Counted from the first letter of the stretch, positions 1-11,095 are shown. The stretch is DNA of 64,000 bases from Paraburkholderia sp. BL21I4N1 (GCF_002973525.1 NZ_PVEN01000018.1:100156-164155); one strand, 5' to 3'. Notes: generated by a model from the letters alone, not told the origin. Translations and numbers: made by a program.

Positions 1-2
1 TG

Positions 3-746
3 TTCAGTGTTGGCGGGATGGTCGGCGCGGCCGTCGGCGGCGCCCTGTTGGCGCGCGGCATGGCGCCCGCGCTACATCTCGCGCTCGCCGCGGCGGTCAG
101 CGCGCTGGTACTAGTCGCCGCCTGCCCGTCGGTTCTGCCTCACGTGCCGCACGAGGATCACCCGGATGCCGCCACGCCGCGCGCCAACCGCTGGCGCTCG
201 CCGGCGCTGTGGGCGCTCGGTGCGATGGCGCTGGTCGCCTTGATCGCCGAGGGCGCCATGTACGACTGGGCGACCGTCTATATGCGCGACGTCGTACTGG
301 CCACGCCCGCGCTCGCCAGCGCGGCCTATGCGGCGTTTTCCGGCGGCATGGCGGCCGCGCGTTTTGCCGGCGACGTGGTCCGCGCCCGTTTCGGCGCGCC
401 GCAACTGGTGATGGCAAGTGCGGCGCTCGCCTGCGCCGGCATGGTCGGCGCGCTCCTGCTGCCGAATTCGGTAGCCGCGTTGATCGGCTTCACGCTGATG
501 GGACTCGGCCTCGCGAACATGATGCCGGTGCTGTTCGCGGCGGCGGCGAGCGTCAAGGGCATCCACGCGGCGGAAGGGCTCGCGCACGTCGCCGGGCTAG
601 CGTATTTCGGGCTCATGCTCGGGCCGGTGATTATCGGCGCGGTGACGCAGGCGACCAGTTTGCCGATCGGCTTGTCGGTGGTGGCCGTGTGTTCCGCATT
701 GATCGCGGTCGCGGGGCCGAAGGTGCTGCGGCGCCTGAAGATCTGA
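3..746 (+). CDS. MFS transporter, C-terminal part (5' end outside window)
   Basis: The reading frame is open from base 3 to a TGA at 744-746, so the gene starts upstream of the window. About 247 residues are present. The opening residues (FSVGGMVGAAVGG) and the string of Ala/Leu/Val-rich membrane segments fit the second half of a major facilitator transporter; RFAGDVVRARFG resembles the cytoplasmic loop motif between helices. There is a clear half-domain arrangement: a soluble linker with HVPHEDHPDAATPRANRW, then about six hydrophobic segments. The substrate cannot be told from this part. The first ATG in the frame, at base 18, is internal and should not be taken as the start. Confidence 0.8.
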   Translation, partial: FSVGGMVGAAVGGALLARGMAPALHLALAAAVSALVLVAACPSVLPHVPHEDHPDAATPRANRWRSPALWALGAMALVALIAEGAMYDWATVYMRDVVLATPALASAAYAAFSGGMAAARFAGDVVRARFGAPQLVMASAALACAGMVGALLLPNSVAALIGFTLMGLGLANMMPVLFAAAASVKGIHAAEGLAHVAGLAYFGLMLGPVIIGAVTQATSLPIGLSVVAVCSALIAVAGPKVLRRLKI

Positions 747-1010
747 GGCGCAGATGCGCCGCGAAGACATCGGCGCGTACGACCGGGCAGGCATGCGAAA
801 GCGCGCCTCCTGACGTTACGTTACGCATGGCCGACGGCCTGAGGTGTTCCGCGACACATCGCGGGCATTGGTCCGCCGTGCATCCTTACGACGCCCTCCT
901 ATACCTTTGATTTATATAGATTTATTTGACTCACTGGCCGCCGAAATAAAAATGGCATAGGCCTTGCAGTTAGTTCCCCCAGCAGTATCCAAACTACGGG
1001 GGAGCAGACC

Positions 1011-2750
<1,740 letters not shown>

Positions 2751-2806
2751 CGAAGACGAACAACGGCAGCAAATAACGACGCGAAGAAACAGCGTCGAAG
2801 GGGGGC

Positions 2807-2838
2807 GGCGAACCGGGCAACCGGTTCGCCGTTTTTTT
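2807..2838 (+). terminator. Rho-independent terminator of the lipoprotein gene
   Basis: Perfect 10-bp stem (2807-2816 with 2821-2830), a GCAA tetraloop and a run of seven T at 2832-2838, 57 bases after the stop codon. Confidence 0.95.
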
Positions 2839-2928
2839 ATCGGCGCGTACCAACGCAAGCGGTCACGTCACGCAGCTAAAGCACCTATCAAGCGCCATCG
2901 ACAGCGCGAGCGCGAGCGCTTCATCGCA

Positions 2929-3945
2929 TCACAACTCGTGATACGTATCGTAATGACGGGAAAAATCGTTACTACGCAGAAAATGAGTGAACGTCATCGT
3001 CACCGACGCGTCGAGTGCCTCGACGTAATGCCACCAGCCGATCGGCAAAAACAGCAACTCACCAGGCGCGAGCGTGCATTCGAGCAACTGCGTGTTTTGC
3101 ATCGACGGGAAACGCTCGTAGTCGATCGCGGCGCCATCCACTTGCGAATAACAATGCAGATGGTTCGCCATATGCGGCGTATCGGACAACGGCGCCAACC
3201 TGATTCGCTTACGCCCGATCACCTGCGCCATGAAGTTATTGGTGAGGTCATGGTGAAACGGCGTGCGCGTCCCCGCCGGTCCCATCCAGAAGAATCCGGT
3301 ATCGGCCGACGCGGGATCGAGATACTCGTCGATCACCGGCACGTCGGACCACAAGGCCGCGAGCGCCGCGCGATTATGCGAGGTGTTATTGGCGGTCATG
3401 TAGAAATCGTTGGTCGAGCCGCTGCGCTCGACCAGATCGACATAATCGGCAAACCGCATCATGCGCTTGAGCTTCGGCTGATTGATTTCGTAATTCGCAT
3501 CCGACTCGCGGCCGAACTGCACTTCCACTTCGCATTCGCCGCAACGCTCGCGAAAGTAATCGAACCGCCATTGCGTGCGCGCGGGCCAGAAATCGAACGC
3601 GCCGGTGATGATTACCGGCCGGTTCTGACAGTAGTACTGCTCGAAGAACACCTCGCGCGGCAAGCGCTCGCGCCGCTCGATTTCTCCACTCGCCGCACGC
3701 ATGCGATTGAGCGTGCTATATACCGACAAAATCCAGTCACGCTTACGCAAACGATTGCGCAAACGCGCGGCCCCCTGAAAATAAGGACTCGCGAGTACCG
3801 CAGCGATTTCCCGCGCAGACTCCGCCGGGTCGAAACCATGTTCGCGCAGCGCGCCATGCAATGCGTCCGGCTGGGCGTCGAGCATCAAATTCTCGGCGAT
3901 CCAGCGGCGCCAGTCGTCGTCGAATGAACGGGGCACGGTCGTCAC
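2929..3945 (-). CDS. Cupin-like (JmjC-type, cupin_8) domain protein
   Basis: 338 residues from the GTG at 3945. The C-terminal two thirds match the JmjC-like cupin_8 family, iron/2-oxoglutarate oxygenases that hydroxylate proteins or small molecules: FFMGP.. core is seen as FFWMGPAGTRTPFHHDLTNNF, with HHD as the likely metal-binding His-x-Asp, and the distal His in LFLPIGWWHYVEAL. FFEQYYCQNRPVIITG near residue 115 is the usual entry to the fold. The longest frame opens at 3972, but that GTG lies inside the terminator of the preceding gene; the GTG at 3945 has GAGGGAG seven bases upstream and is preferred. Lies downstream of, and in the same direction as, the amino acid binding protein, but the terminator between them argues for separate transcription. 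Confidence 0.82.
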   Translation of the reverse strand: MTTVPRSFDDDWRRWIAENLMLDAQPDALHGALREHGFDPAESAREIAAVLASPYFQGAARLRNRLRKRDWILSVYSTLNRMRAASGEIERRERLPREVFFEQYYCQNRPVIITGAFDFWPARTQWRFDYFRERCGECEVEVQFGRESDANYEINQPKLKRMMRFADYVDLVERSGSTNDFYMTANNTSHNRAALAALWSDVPVIDEYLDPASADTGFFWMGPAGTRTPFHHDLTNNFMAQVIGRKRIRLAPLSDTPHMANHLHCYSQVDGAAIDYERFPSMQNTQLLECTLAPGELLFLPIGWWHYVEALDASVTMTFTHFLRSNDFSRHYDTYHEL

Positions 3946-3959
3946 GGCGCTCTCCCTCA

Positions 3960-3999
3960 AAAGAAAAGGCACGCGAACCTCGCGGCGCGCGTGCCTTTT
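3960..3999 (-). terminator. Terminator between the amino acid binding protein and the cupin gene
   Basis: A perfect 12-bp inverted repeat (3964-3975 with 3988-3999) with a 12-base loop. Read on the minus strand it ends in CCTTTT followed by CTTTTG. It lies 49 bases past the stop of the upstream minus-strand gene. Confidence 0.9.
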
Positions 4000-4047
4000 A
4001 ATCAGCGGATCGAAGACAGGCGCAAAGCCTTCTTCGGTCGCGCGAAT

Positions 4048-5193
4048 TTACATCTTCACTACGTCAAGCAGCGTCTTCTTGCCTGCCTTGTAGTTGTACA
4101 GCGAGATCACGCCGTGTTGAAGGTCACCCTTCGAGTCGAACGTGGTTTCGCCGATCACACCCTTGTAGTCCGTTGCCGGCATCGCTGCCAGGATCTTCGC
4201 CGGATCGGTCGAGTTAGCACGCTTCATAGCGTCGACGATGATGTACACAGCGTCATACGTGAACGGTGCGTAGATCTGGATCGGCTGACCGAAACGCTTT
4301 TGATACTTGGCGAGGAATGCAGCGCCGCCAGCCATCTTCTCGAGCGCCATACCGGCTTCCGAGCAGACGATGTTGTCGGTTGCGTCACCCGCCAGGTCAG
4401 CCAGCTTGTCGGTACACACGCCGTCGCCAGCCAGCACCTTCGCACGCAGGCCGAGCTGCTTGGCTTGCTTCGCGAACGGGCCGCCGGTTGCGTCCATACC
4501 GCCGTACATGATCGCGTCCGGGTTTTCGCCCTTGATCTTCGTCAGAATCGCGCGGAAGTCGACAGCCTTGTCGTTCGTCGCGTCATGCGACATCACGTTC
4601 AGGCCCAGCGACTTGGCGGTCTTTTCGAATTCGTTGGCGAGACCCTGGCCGTAAGCGGTCGAGTCGTCGACGATCGCGACGCTCTTCACTTTCAGGCCCT
4701 TGGCTGCGTAGTTAGCCAGTGCCGGACCTTGCTGCGCATCGGTCGCGACAACGCGGTACGTCGTCTTGAAACCTTGTTGCGTGTAAGCCGGGTTCGTTGC
4801 CGACGGCGAGATCTGCACGATGCCTGCATCGCTATAGATCTTCGAAGCCGGAATCGACGTACCCGAGTTCAGGTGACCGACCACTGCGACGACCTTATCG
4901 TCGACCAGCTTCTGCGCGACTTGCGTAGCAGTACGCGGGTCGGCTGCGTCGTCTTGTGCGTCGAGTTGCAACGTGATTTTCTGGCCACCGATCGTGAGGC
5001 CCTTGGCGTTGATTTCTTCAACTGCCAGGCGCGCGCCGTTTTCGTTGTCTTTACCCAGGTGAGCGATACCGCCGGTCAGCGGTGCAACGTGGCCGATCTT
5101 GACGACCTGGTCAGCTGCCGCGGAAGTTGCCAACGTTGCGAACAGCATCGCCGCAGCGCTGATCGGCAACAGCTTTTGAATCTTGATGTTCAT
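4048..5193 (-). CDS. Branched-chain amino acid ABC transporter substrate-binding protein (LivK/LivJ type)
   Basis: 381 residues. A cleavable signal peptide (MNIKIQKLLPISAAAMLFA, cut near SAAAD) leads into the type I periplasmic binding fold typical of leucine/isoleucine/valine-binding proteins: VVKIGHVAPLTGGIAHLGKDN, GARLAVEEINAKG, and the hinge YSDAGIVQISPSATNP. These proteins capture branched-chain or related amino acids for the LivHMGF importer. No permease or ATPase gene is adjacent, so it is an orphan binding protein here. The ATG at 5193 has GGAG seven bases upstream and gives a normal signal peptide; the longer frame from 5223 does not. Codons are highly biased (for example frequent CGT, GTT, ACC), suggesting strong expression. 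Ligand not certain. Confidence 0.92.
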   Translation of the reverse strand: MNIKIQKLLPISAAAMLFATLATSAAADQVVKIGHVAPLTGGIAHLGKDNENGARLAVEEINAKGLTIGGQKITLQLDAQDDAADPRTATQVAQKLVDDKVVAVVGHLNSGTSIPASKIYSDAGIVQISPSATNPAYTQQGFKTTYRVVATDAQQGPALANYAAKGLKVKSVAIVDDSTAYGQGLANEFEKTAKSLGLNVMSHDATNDKAVDFRAILTKIKGENPDAIMYGGMDATGGPFAKQAKQLGLRAKVLAGDGVCTDKLADLAGDATDNIVCSEAGMALEKMAGGAAFLAKYQKRFGQPIQIYAPFTYDAVYIIVDAMKRANSTDPAKILAAMPATDYKGVIGETTFDSKGDLQHGVISLYNYKAGKKTLLDVVKM

Positions 5194-5574
5194 GTAAGTC
5201 TCCAGTTTCGGTCCCAAAAACAACGTAATCGCCCTGTGCCCCCGCTTCCCCTACACGTGTCGCTCAGTCCCGTGGACGACCACGCCGGTTGCATCGTTCA
5301 TGCACTTGGCCAGCACGCTCGCCGGCCTGTTTGTGGCAGGCGGCAAACCGTACTTGCGCGCAAGTGTAGGCCATCAAATTAAATTGTGGGACTTTTTTGA
5401 GGAAGTGGGATCAACACTAATAGCGTTTATCCAACAGGCGCTGATTCCGTCTCGGGAGACTCGCTGGAAAGCACCAGCCCATGCGGGTTTCCGCTATGCC
5501 GGTCTTTCGTCTAACAGCGCGGCCTAAAGCTTTTCGCGACTTAAACCGTTAATGGTTCAAATAGGCTTTGTGCT
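5194..5574. other. Intergenic region upstream of the amino acid binding protein
   Basis: About 380 bases with no convincing gene. It contains an AT-rich patch around 5377-5440 that probably holds the promoter of the minus-strand binding-protein gene, and a TACACT element on the minus strand near 5364-5369 that could be a -10 box, but I cannot match a good -35. Confidence 0.4.
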
Positions 5575-5575
5575 T

Positions 5576-5613
5576 AAAAAGAAGGCGCGCCGCCAAGCAT
5601 TGCGGGCGCGCCT
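5576..5613 (-). terminator. Terminator of the nitronate monooxygenase gene
   Basis: 9-bp GC-rich inverted repeat (5583-5591 with 5605-5613). On the minus strand the stem is followed by TTCTTTTT. It starts 14 bases after the stop codon of the minus-strand gene. Confidence 0.85.
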
Positions 5614-5626
5614 CGGGTATGCCGAA

Positions 5627-6730
5627 TCAGCGTTGCTGCGCGGCGATCCGCGACGTCGCCGCATGCCATTCCTGTTCAAGTTGGGCCATCAGTTCGGCGG
5701 CGCCGATTCCCTCCGGGCGCGCACGGCCGAGCGGTGCGCCCTGCCCCGACCAGAGCGACAGATAATCGGCGTTCTGCGCACGTCCCGCGCTCTGCCGCAA
5801 CTCCTGCGTCAATGCGTTTTGCACCGGATACGGCGCGACCTTTTGCGCGGTTTCGGTCAACCGCTGCATCAACGGATTGCGTATGCCGCGCGCATGTCGA
5901 CCGGTGATGGCGCGCGTTACCGTGGTCGACGTATCCGACATCTCGCGTACGCGGGTTTTCCAGACCTGCGGAATCGCGCTCTCGCGGCAGGTGAGAAACG
6001 CGGTGCCCATGGCCGCCGCTTGCGCACCGAGCGCGAGCGCGGCGACGATGCCGCGACCGTCCATGATGCCGCCCGCCGCAAGCACCGGCAGCCCGGTTGC
6101 GTCGACCAGTTGCGGCACGAGCGCCAAGGTGCCGACCAACGCGTCTTCGAACGCGCCGATGAAGGTGCCGCGATGCGCGCCCGCCTCCGCGCCCTGCGCG
6201 GCGATCGCATCGGCGCCCACGTCGCGCCAGGCGACGCCTTCGGCGGTATGCGTCGCCGTGCCGATGACATATAGACCGGCGTCATGCAGACGCGCGACGT
6301 CGTGCGCCGGCAGCAGCCCGAAGGTGAAACTCGCCACCGGCACGCGCAATTCGATCAGCATCTCCAGTTGCGCGCGGAAATCCGGCGCATAGCGTTCAAG
6401 CGCGTGGCCGGGCGGCAGGTCGAATTCGGCGCGCAGCGGGTCGATGGCTTCGAGCGCGCGCCGCACGGTGGCGTCGTCCGGCGTGGCCGGATCGAGCACG
6501 AACAGATTCACGCCGAACGGTCGATCCGTCAGCGCGCGAATCGCCGCGACTTCGCTGGCGATCTTCTCCGGCTGCAGCGCCGCGCCCGCCAGAAACCCGA
6601 GGCCGCCTGCATTCGACACGGCGGCGACCAGCGCGGGGGTGGTCGCGCCGCCGGCCATCGGCGCCTGCACGACCGGCACGCGCAACGCGAAACGTTCGGC
6701 AAACGGTGTCACAAAACGGACTTCACTCAT
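5627..6730 (-). CDS. Nitronate monooxygenase (2-nitropropane dioxygenase family)
   Basis: 367 residues. An FMN-dependent TIM-barrel enzyme that oxidises alkyl nitronates such as propionate-3-nitronate to carbonyl compounds and nitrite. Diagnostic parts: VVQAPMAGGATTPALVAAVSNAGGLGFL at the N-terminus, the catalytic-His loop AQGAEAGAHRGTF, and the phosphate-binding segment AAGGIMDGRGIVAALALGAQAAAMGTAFL. The ATG at 6730 begins MSEVRFVTPFAE and has AAAGGA upstream; the longer frame to 6949 encodes an Arg-rich leader not seen in the family. Single gene with its own terminator. A nitronate detoxification role is family knowledge; the real substrate is not shown. Confidence 0.92.
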   Translation of the reverse strand: MSEVRFVTPFAERFALRVPVVQAPMAGGATTPALVAAVSNAGGLGFLAGAALQPEKIASEVAAIRALTDRPFGVNLFVLDPATPDDATVRRALEAIDPLRAEFDLPPGHALERYAPDFRAQLEMLIELRVPVASFTFGLLPAHDVARLHDAGLYVIGTATHTAEGVAWRDVGADAIAAQGAEAGAHRGTFIGAFEDALVGTLALVPQLVDATGLPVLAAGGIMDGRGIVAALALGAQAAAMGTAFLTCRESAIPQVWKTRVREMSDTSTTVTRAITGRHARGIRNPLMQRLTETAQKVAPYPVQNALTQELRQSAGRAQNADYLSLWSGQGAPLGRARPEGIGAAELMAQLEQEWHAATSRIAAQQR

Positions 6731-6998
6731 GATCGGTTCCTTTGGGTCATGCGCTCGCGGCAACCGCGAGCCGATAGCGTCGACTGTATAGAGAGGGCGC
6801 GCCGCCGGAAAATGAATAATCGAGAACGTTTCAATCGTCTTACGAGATTCATGCCGCGCGCGCCTTGTCGGCGCGCGTGGGGCTCGCTGCAGCGCCTTTC
6901 TTTTTTTGGCAAACTGACCGCCCGCTTCAGGCATTCCGGCCTCCGGCATTCATTCAGACCGACCTCGTGCGACAACGCGCGGGGCTATGGAGAGCACC

Positions 6999-7697
6999 AT
7001 GAGCATCACGTCCCGATGGATCGACATTCCCGCCGGCAACGACAGTTTCGGCGGATACCTGGCGCTGCCCCAGGGCGGCAAGGGACCCGCCGTCATCATC
7101 ATTCAGGAAATCTTCGGTGTGAACGGACATATCCGCTCGGTGGCGGATCAGTACGCGCAGGACGGCTACGTCGCGCTCGCGCCCGACGTGTTCTGGCGAG
7201 TGCAGCCGCGCGTCGAATTGACGTACGAAGGCGCCGATCGCGCGAAGGGCGTCGAACTGATGCAGAAGCTCAACGTGGACGAAGCCGTGTCCGACATCGG
7301 CGCAGCCGCCGCCGCCTTGCGTGCGATGCCCGAAGTGACCGGCAAGCTTGCAGCGATCGGTTACTGCTTCGGCGGCCGGCTGGCTTATCTGGCGGCGGCG
7401 CAAGGTACGCTCGACGGCGCGGTCGCTTATTACGGCGGCGGCATCCAGAATCAGCTCGACGAAGCCGCGAAGATCAAGGTGCCGATGCAGTTCCATTACG
7501 GCGAACTCGACGCGCATATTCCGTTGTCGGCCGTCGGTCAGATCCAGGAGCGTTTCGCCGGTCGCGCGGACACCGAGTTTCACATTTATCCGAATGCCGA
7601 TCACGGCTTCAACTGCTCGGAGCGCGCGTCGTATAACCAGCGCGCGTCGGCGCTCGCGCATGGGCGCACGCTGACGTTTCTTGGCGAACGGCTGTGA
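6999..7697 (+). CDS. Dienelactone hydrolase family protein
   Basis: 232 residues, alpha/beta hydrolase of the DLH type. The catalytic triad can be placed: Cys123 in GYCFGGRLAY, Asp171 in YGELDAHIP and His202 in NADHGFNC. The Cys nucleophile rather than Ser is typical of dienelactone hydrolases, which open lactones in chloroaromatic breakdown, but many family members in this group act on other esters. The ATG at 6999 is preferred over 6987 because TATGGAGAGC gives it a Shine-Dalgarno at the right distance. It is divergent from the nitronate monooxygenase gene; no chlorocatechol genes are nearby, so an aromatic pathway role is not supported by context. Confidence 0.9.
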   Translation: MSITSRWIDIPAGNDSFGGYLALPQGGKGPAVIIIQEIFGVNGHIRSVADQYAQDGYVALAPDVFWRVQPRVELTYEGADRAKGVELMQKLNVDEAVSDIGAAAAALRAMPEVTGKLAAIGYCFGGRLAYLAAAQGTLDGAVAYYGGGIQNQLDEAAKIKVPMQFHYGELDAHIPLSAVGQIQERFAGRADTEFHIYPNADHGFNCSERASYNQRASALAHGRTLTFLGERL

Positions 7698-7713
7698 TGT
7701 GCGCTTGAGTTAC

Positions 7714-7757
7714 GAATGGCGCTGAATTGGCGCTTGAATGGCGCTTGAATGGCGCTT
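7714..7757 (+). repeat. Short tandem repeat, about four copies of an 11-mer
   Basis: Four near-identical units of GAATGGCGCTT (second unit has an extra T) directly after the dienelactone hydrolase gene. The run precedes the terminator and is not coding. Confidence 0.8.
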
Positions 7758-7789
7758 GATTCGCCAATAACTCGGTTACTCTCCTGAAA

Positions 7790-7820
7790 GACGGCGCGTC
7801 CGCGACTCGCCGTCTTTTTT
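7790..7820 (+). terminator. Terminator after the dienelactone hydrolase gene
   Basis: 7-bp stem (7790-7796 with 7808-7814), 11-base loop and six T at 7815-7820. Confidence 0.85.
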
Positions 7821-7933
7821 CATGTGCGGCGATTCATCTGGACCCGAGCGGCGCAATCGCCAGTCAGAACCGGGCTGATCGAGTACATGAAAAACCAACC
7901 GCCTCAACCTTTGAAAGCGAGGATCTCCCCGTC

Positions 7934-9451
7934 GTGCTATCAGACTATCTCGCCCATGACGCCATCGGCCTCGCCGAACTCGTGAGAACCCGTCAGGCGA
8001 GCGCCCGCGAGTTGCTCGACATCGCGATCTCGCGCACCGAGGCGGTCAATCCCGCGATCAACGCCATCGTGCTGAAAGACTACGACGCCGCCCGTCACCG
8101 TGCCTCACGCAATGACGCGAGCCGAGCCAACGGCGCGGACCCGGCAGATAGCACAAGCGCGCAAGCAGCGTTGGCCGGTGTGCCGTACCTGATCAAAGAC
8201 CTGGGCGCGCCGGTGGCCGGATTACGGATGGCGATGGGCAGCCGTCACTATCGCCACTTCATTCCGACTGAAGACGCGCCGGTCGTCACGCTCTCAAAAG
8301 CGGCCGGCCTCAACATTTTCGCCAAGACCAGTACCTCCGAACTCGGCCAGATGCCTTATACGGAGCCCGAACTGTTCGGCGCGTGCCGCAATCCGTGGAA
8401 TCTCGACCACACGCCGGGCGGATCGAGCGGCGGCGCAGCCGCGGCGGTTGCCGCGGGCATCGTGCCGCTTGCGCATGCGTCGGACGGCGGCGGCTCGATC
8501 CGGATTCCCGCCTCGTGCTGCGGACTCTTCGGCCTCAAACCTTCGAGGGCTCGCGTGCCGCGCGTCGCGCCGCCGGGCGCCGGCGATCTCGGCGTCGACC
8601 ATGCGGTCTCGCGCAGCGTGCGCGATAGCGCGTTGCTGCTCGATCTGCTGGCAGGGAATGCGCAGCGGCCGCTCGGCGCGCCCGGCACCTTTCTCGCCGC
8701 GAGCCGCGAGCCATGCAAGCCGCTGAATATCGCGTACGTCACCGAGCCGATGCTGGCGCCCTCGCTTTCCGCCGACTCGCGCGCCGCGCTCGACGACGCC
8801 GCGCAGCTCGCCATGTCACTCGGTCACAAGATTGAACCGGTTTCGCTCGGCATCGACTTCGCGACGGTTCGTCACGCGTTTCTCATGCTGTGGTCCGTGA
8901 CAGCGGAAGAATTGGTGCTGAATGCCGATCGTATTACGGGCCGCAAACCCTCCCGCGGCGAATTCGAAATTTCGACGTGGGCCATGGCGCACATGGGCCG
9001 CAAGCTCGGCGAGCGTGGCTTGCCCTCCGCGCTTGACGAACAACGCCGTATCACCGCACGCCTCACCGATCTGTTGAACCGCTACGACGTGGTGTTGTGC
9101 GCCACGCTGGCCGCGCCGCCAATCAAGATCGGCGAAATGCATCCCACCTCGGCCGAGCGGATCCAGATGCGCGCGGTCAGTGCGTTGCCGATCGAGGCGC
9201 TCATGAAAAAGCTGCTGACCGAGGCGTCGAACAAGGCGTTCGCGTGGGCGGGCTGCACGGAGCTGTTCAATCTGACGGGCCAACCGGCGATGTCGGTGCC
9301 GTTGTACTGGAATGCGCGGGGCTTGCCGGTCGGCGTGCAATTCGCCGCGCGCGAAGGCGGCGAAGCGACGCTGCTGCGTCTCGCCGCGCAACTCGAAACG
9401 GCGCGGCCATGGTTCGACAAGCGGCCACCGTTGATGCAGGCTCGGAGTTAG
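7934..9451 (+). CDS. Amidase (amidase signature family)
   Basis: 505 residues starting at a GTG. The Ser-cisSer-Lys catalytic set of amidase-signature enzymes is present: Lys88 in PYLIKDLG, the Gly/Ser loop HTPGGSSGGAAAA with the cis-Ser at 164, and nucleophile Ser188 in DGGGSIRIPASCCG. The family hydrolyses carboxamides and includes GatA, but the unbroken similarity to stand-alone amidases (nylon oligomer and 6-aminohexanoate hydrolase type), the lack of GatB/GatC neighbours and the C-terminal GQPAMSVPLYWNARGLPVGVQF support a catabolic amidase. The Shine-Dalgarno (GCGAGGA) is a little far from the GTG, so the start is less certain. Convergent with the MHS transporter gene, which could import its substrate; that link is inference. 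Confidence 0.9.
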   Translation: MLSDYLAHDAIGLAELVRTRQASARELLDIAISRTEAVNPAINAIVLKDYDAARHRASRNDASRANGADPADSTSAQAALAGVPYLIKDLGAPVAGLRMAMGSRHYRHFIPTEDAPVVTLSKAAGLNIFAKTSTSELGQMPYTEPELFGACRNPWNLDHTPGGSSGGAAAAVAAGIVPLAHASDGGGSIRIPASCCGLFGLKPSRARVPRVAPPGAGDLGVDHAVSRSVRDSALLLDLLAGNAQRPLGAPGTFLAASREPCKPLNIAYVTEPMLAPSLSADSRAALDDAAQLAMSLGHKIEPVSLGIDFATVRHAFLMLWSVTAEELVLNADRITGRKPSRGEFEISTWAMAHMGRKLGERGLPSALDEQRRITARLTDLLNRYDVVLCATLAAPPIKIGEMHPTSAERIQMRAVSALPIEALMKKLLTEASNKAFAWAGCTELFNLTGQPAMSVPLYWNARGLPVGVQFAAREGGEATLLRLAAQLETARPWFDKRPPLMQARS

Positions 9452-9458
9452 GGAGTTG

Positions 9459-9496
9459 GCGATTCGAATCAAGCGTGAACGCCTGATTCGAATCGC
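9459..9496. terminator. Hairpin between convergent genes
   Basis: A long near-perfect inverted repeat (9459-9475 with 9480-9496, one A/C mismatch, TGAA loop) in the 53 bases between the amidase stop and the stop of the convergent transporter. No T run follows on either strand, so it may act as a bidirectional 3'-end structure rather than a classic terminator. Confidence 0.55.
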
Positions 9497-9504
9497 ACCG
9501 CACG

Positions 9505-10797
9505 TCACGCCGGTTTTCGCCGCGCGTCGAGGTCCGCGTGACGCTTGCCGGGAATGCACGCCACCGCGACGATCGACAACACCAATCCGCTCATCACGTA
9601 GTAAGTCGGCGCGAGCGGCGAGCCGGTCGTATCGATCAGCCACGTCACGAGAAGTGGCCCGAAACCGCCGAACACCATCACCGCGACGTTATACGCGAGC
9701 GATAGACCGATCGAGCGCACGTTCGCCGGAAACAGTTCGGCGATCAACGCGCCGAACGGCCCGTAATAGCCCGACAGCGTGGTCGACAGAAGCGCCTGCA
9801 CGAGAATCAGTTTCGACACGCTCGGCTCCGCCGCAAGCCACGCGAACAGCGGATAAATGATTGCGAGCGTGATGCCCAGCGACCACAACGACAAACCCTT
9901 GCGCCCGATCCGGTCCGACCATGCGCCGGCCACGGGCGAGAGCACCATCAACAGCAGATTGCCGACGATCGCCGCGTAGAAGGATTGCGCGTAAGGCAGC
10001 TTGAGTTGCTTCACCGCGAAGGTCGGCAGATAACTGATCAGCACGTAGACCGTCACCGTGAGCGCGATCACCGAACCGAGTCCGCACAGCACGTCGCGGC
10101 TATGGCTCTTGAAGACTTCGCCGAGGGTCGCGCGTCGTGCGGTTTTTTGTGCGTGGAGAAAAGCCTCGGAGTCGGCCAGATGCCGGCGAATATAAAAACC
10201 GATCGGGCCGATGATCAAGCCCATCACGAACGGCACACGCCAGCCCCAGGACTTCAACGCATCGGGCGATAAACCGCGCGAGATCGCCGCGCCCACCAGC
10301 GCACCGAGCAGCAGCGCCGCGGCCTGACTCGCCATCTGCCAGCTACCGTAGAAGCCGCGCTTCGAGAACGGCGCCGCTTCGATCAGCAGCGCGGTCGAAC
10401 TGCCGAACTCACCGCCCACGGAAAAACCCTGCAGCAGACGCCCGAGCACAATCATCAACGGTGCGCCGATGCCGATCGCCGAATACGGCGGCGCAATCGC
10501 CAGCAGCAGCATGCCGAGCGTCATCAGCGCGATGACGAGCGACAACGCCGCCTTGCGTCCCGCGCGATCCGCGTAGAGTCCGAGCACGATGGCGCCGATC
10601 GGCCGCATCACAAACGCGACGCCGAAAGTCGCGGTAGTCAGCAGCAATGAGGTGTAGTCGCTGCCCGCCGGAAAGAACAACTGCGCGATCACCACGGACA
10701 GAAAACCGAAGACGGTGAAGTCGTACCATTCGAGCGCGTTACCGATCACCGCCGCGACGACGGCGCGCGTATTGAGGCTCTTTGACGCGGGTGCCAT
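9505..10797 (-). CDS. MFS transporter of the metabolite:H+ symporter (MHS) family
   Basis: 430 residues, about twelve membrane helices. The first helix begins AAVIGNALEWYDFTVFG, the hallmark of the MHS group (proline/betaine, alpha-ketoglutarate, citrate, shikimate and dicarboxylate carriers). The loop LYADRAGRKAALS and its second-half copy WSDRIGRKGLSL are the duplicated cytoplasmic motif. The central RRHLADSEAFLHAQ is also typical of the group. Start at 10797 (MAPASKSL) chosen for GGAG upstream; the longer frame adds an Arg/Ser-rich leader. Probably imports an organic acid or zwitterion with protons. Substrate not assignable from sequence. Confidence 0.9.
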   Translation of the reverse strand: MAPASKSLNTRAVVAAVIGNALEWYDFTVFGFLSVVIAQLFFPAGSDYTSLLLTTATFGVAFVMRPIGAIVLGLYADRAGRKAALSLVIALMTLGMLLLAIAPPYSAIGIGAPLMIVLGRLLQGFSVGGEFGSSTALLIEAAPFSKRGFYGSWQMASQAAALLLGALVGAAISRGLSPDALKSWGWRVPFVMGLIIGPIGFYIRRHLADSEAFLHAQKTARRATLGEVFKSHSRDVLCGLGSVIALTVTVYVLISYLPTFAVKQLKLPYAQSFYAAIVGNLLLMVLSPVAGAWSDRIGRKGLSLWSLGITLAIIYPLFAWLAAEPSVSKLILVQALLSTTLSGYYGPFGALIAELFPANVRSIGLSLAYNVAVMVFGGFGPLLVTWLIDTTGSPLAPTYYVMSGLVLSIVAVACIPGKRHADLDARRKPA

Positions 10798-10979
10798 GCG
10801 AATCTCCAGCCGGCGAAATGGGTCCCGTGGTACGCCGGGTTCGCGTGAAGTGCGCGAGCGCGAACGTAGAAGAGCAACGTCAGTCGCAAGAATCGCCTTG
10901 GAGTGTAAAGAGCGCACCCGCTGTTTTCAAGCAGCAATGCGCGCGGCAGAGCGGATAACAACGGATAACGGCGAATAGC

Positions 10980-11014
10980 AAAAAGGCGTCTGTCGCATGG
11001 AGCGGCAGACGCCT
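10980..11014 (-). terminator. Terminator of the HiPIP gene
   Basis: 13-bp stem with one G-U type pair (10984-10996 with 11002-11014). On the minus strand it runs into five T. It lies about 80 bases past the HiPIP stop codon and upstream of the MHS transporter start. Confidence 0.85.
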
Positions 11015-11095
11015 CAATGATCGAAGCTCGATCTCGCGCCGCGATGTTGCGGCGCATTTCGCGCATCACTGAATGTGTGCGCGGTTCAAACGTAA

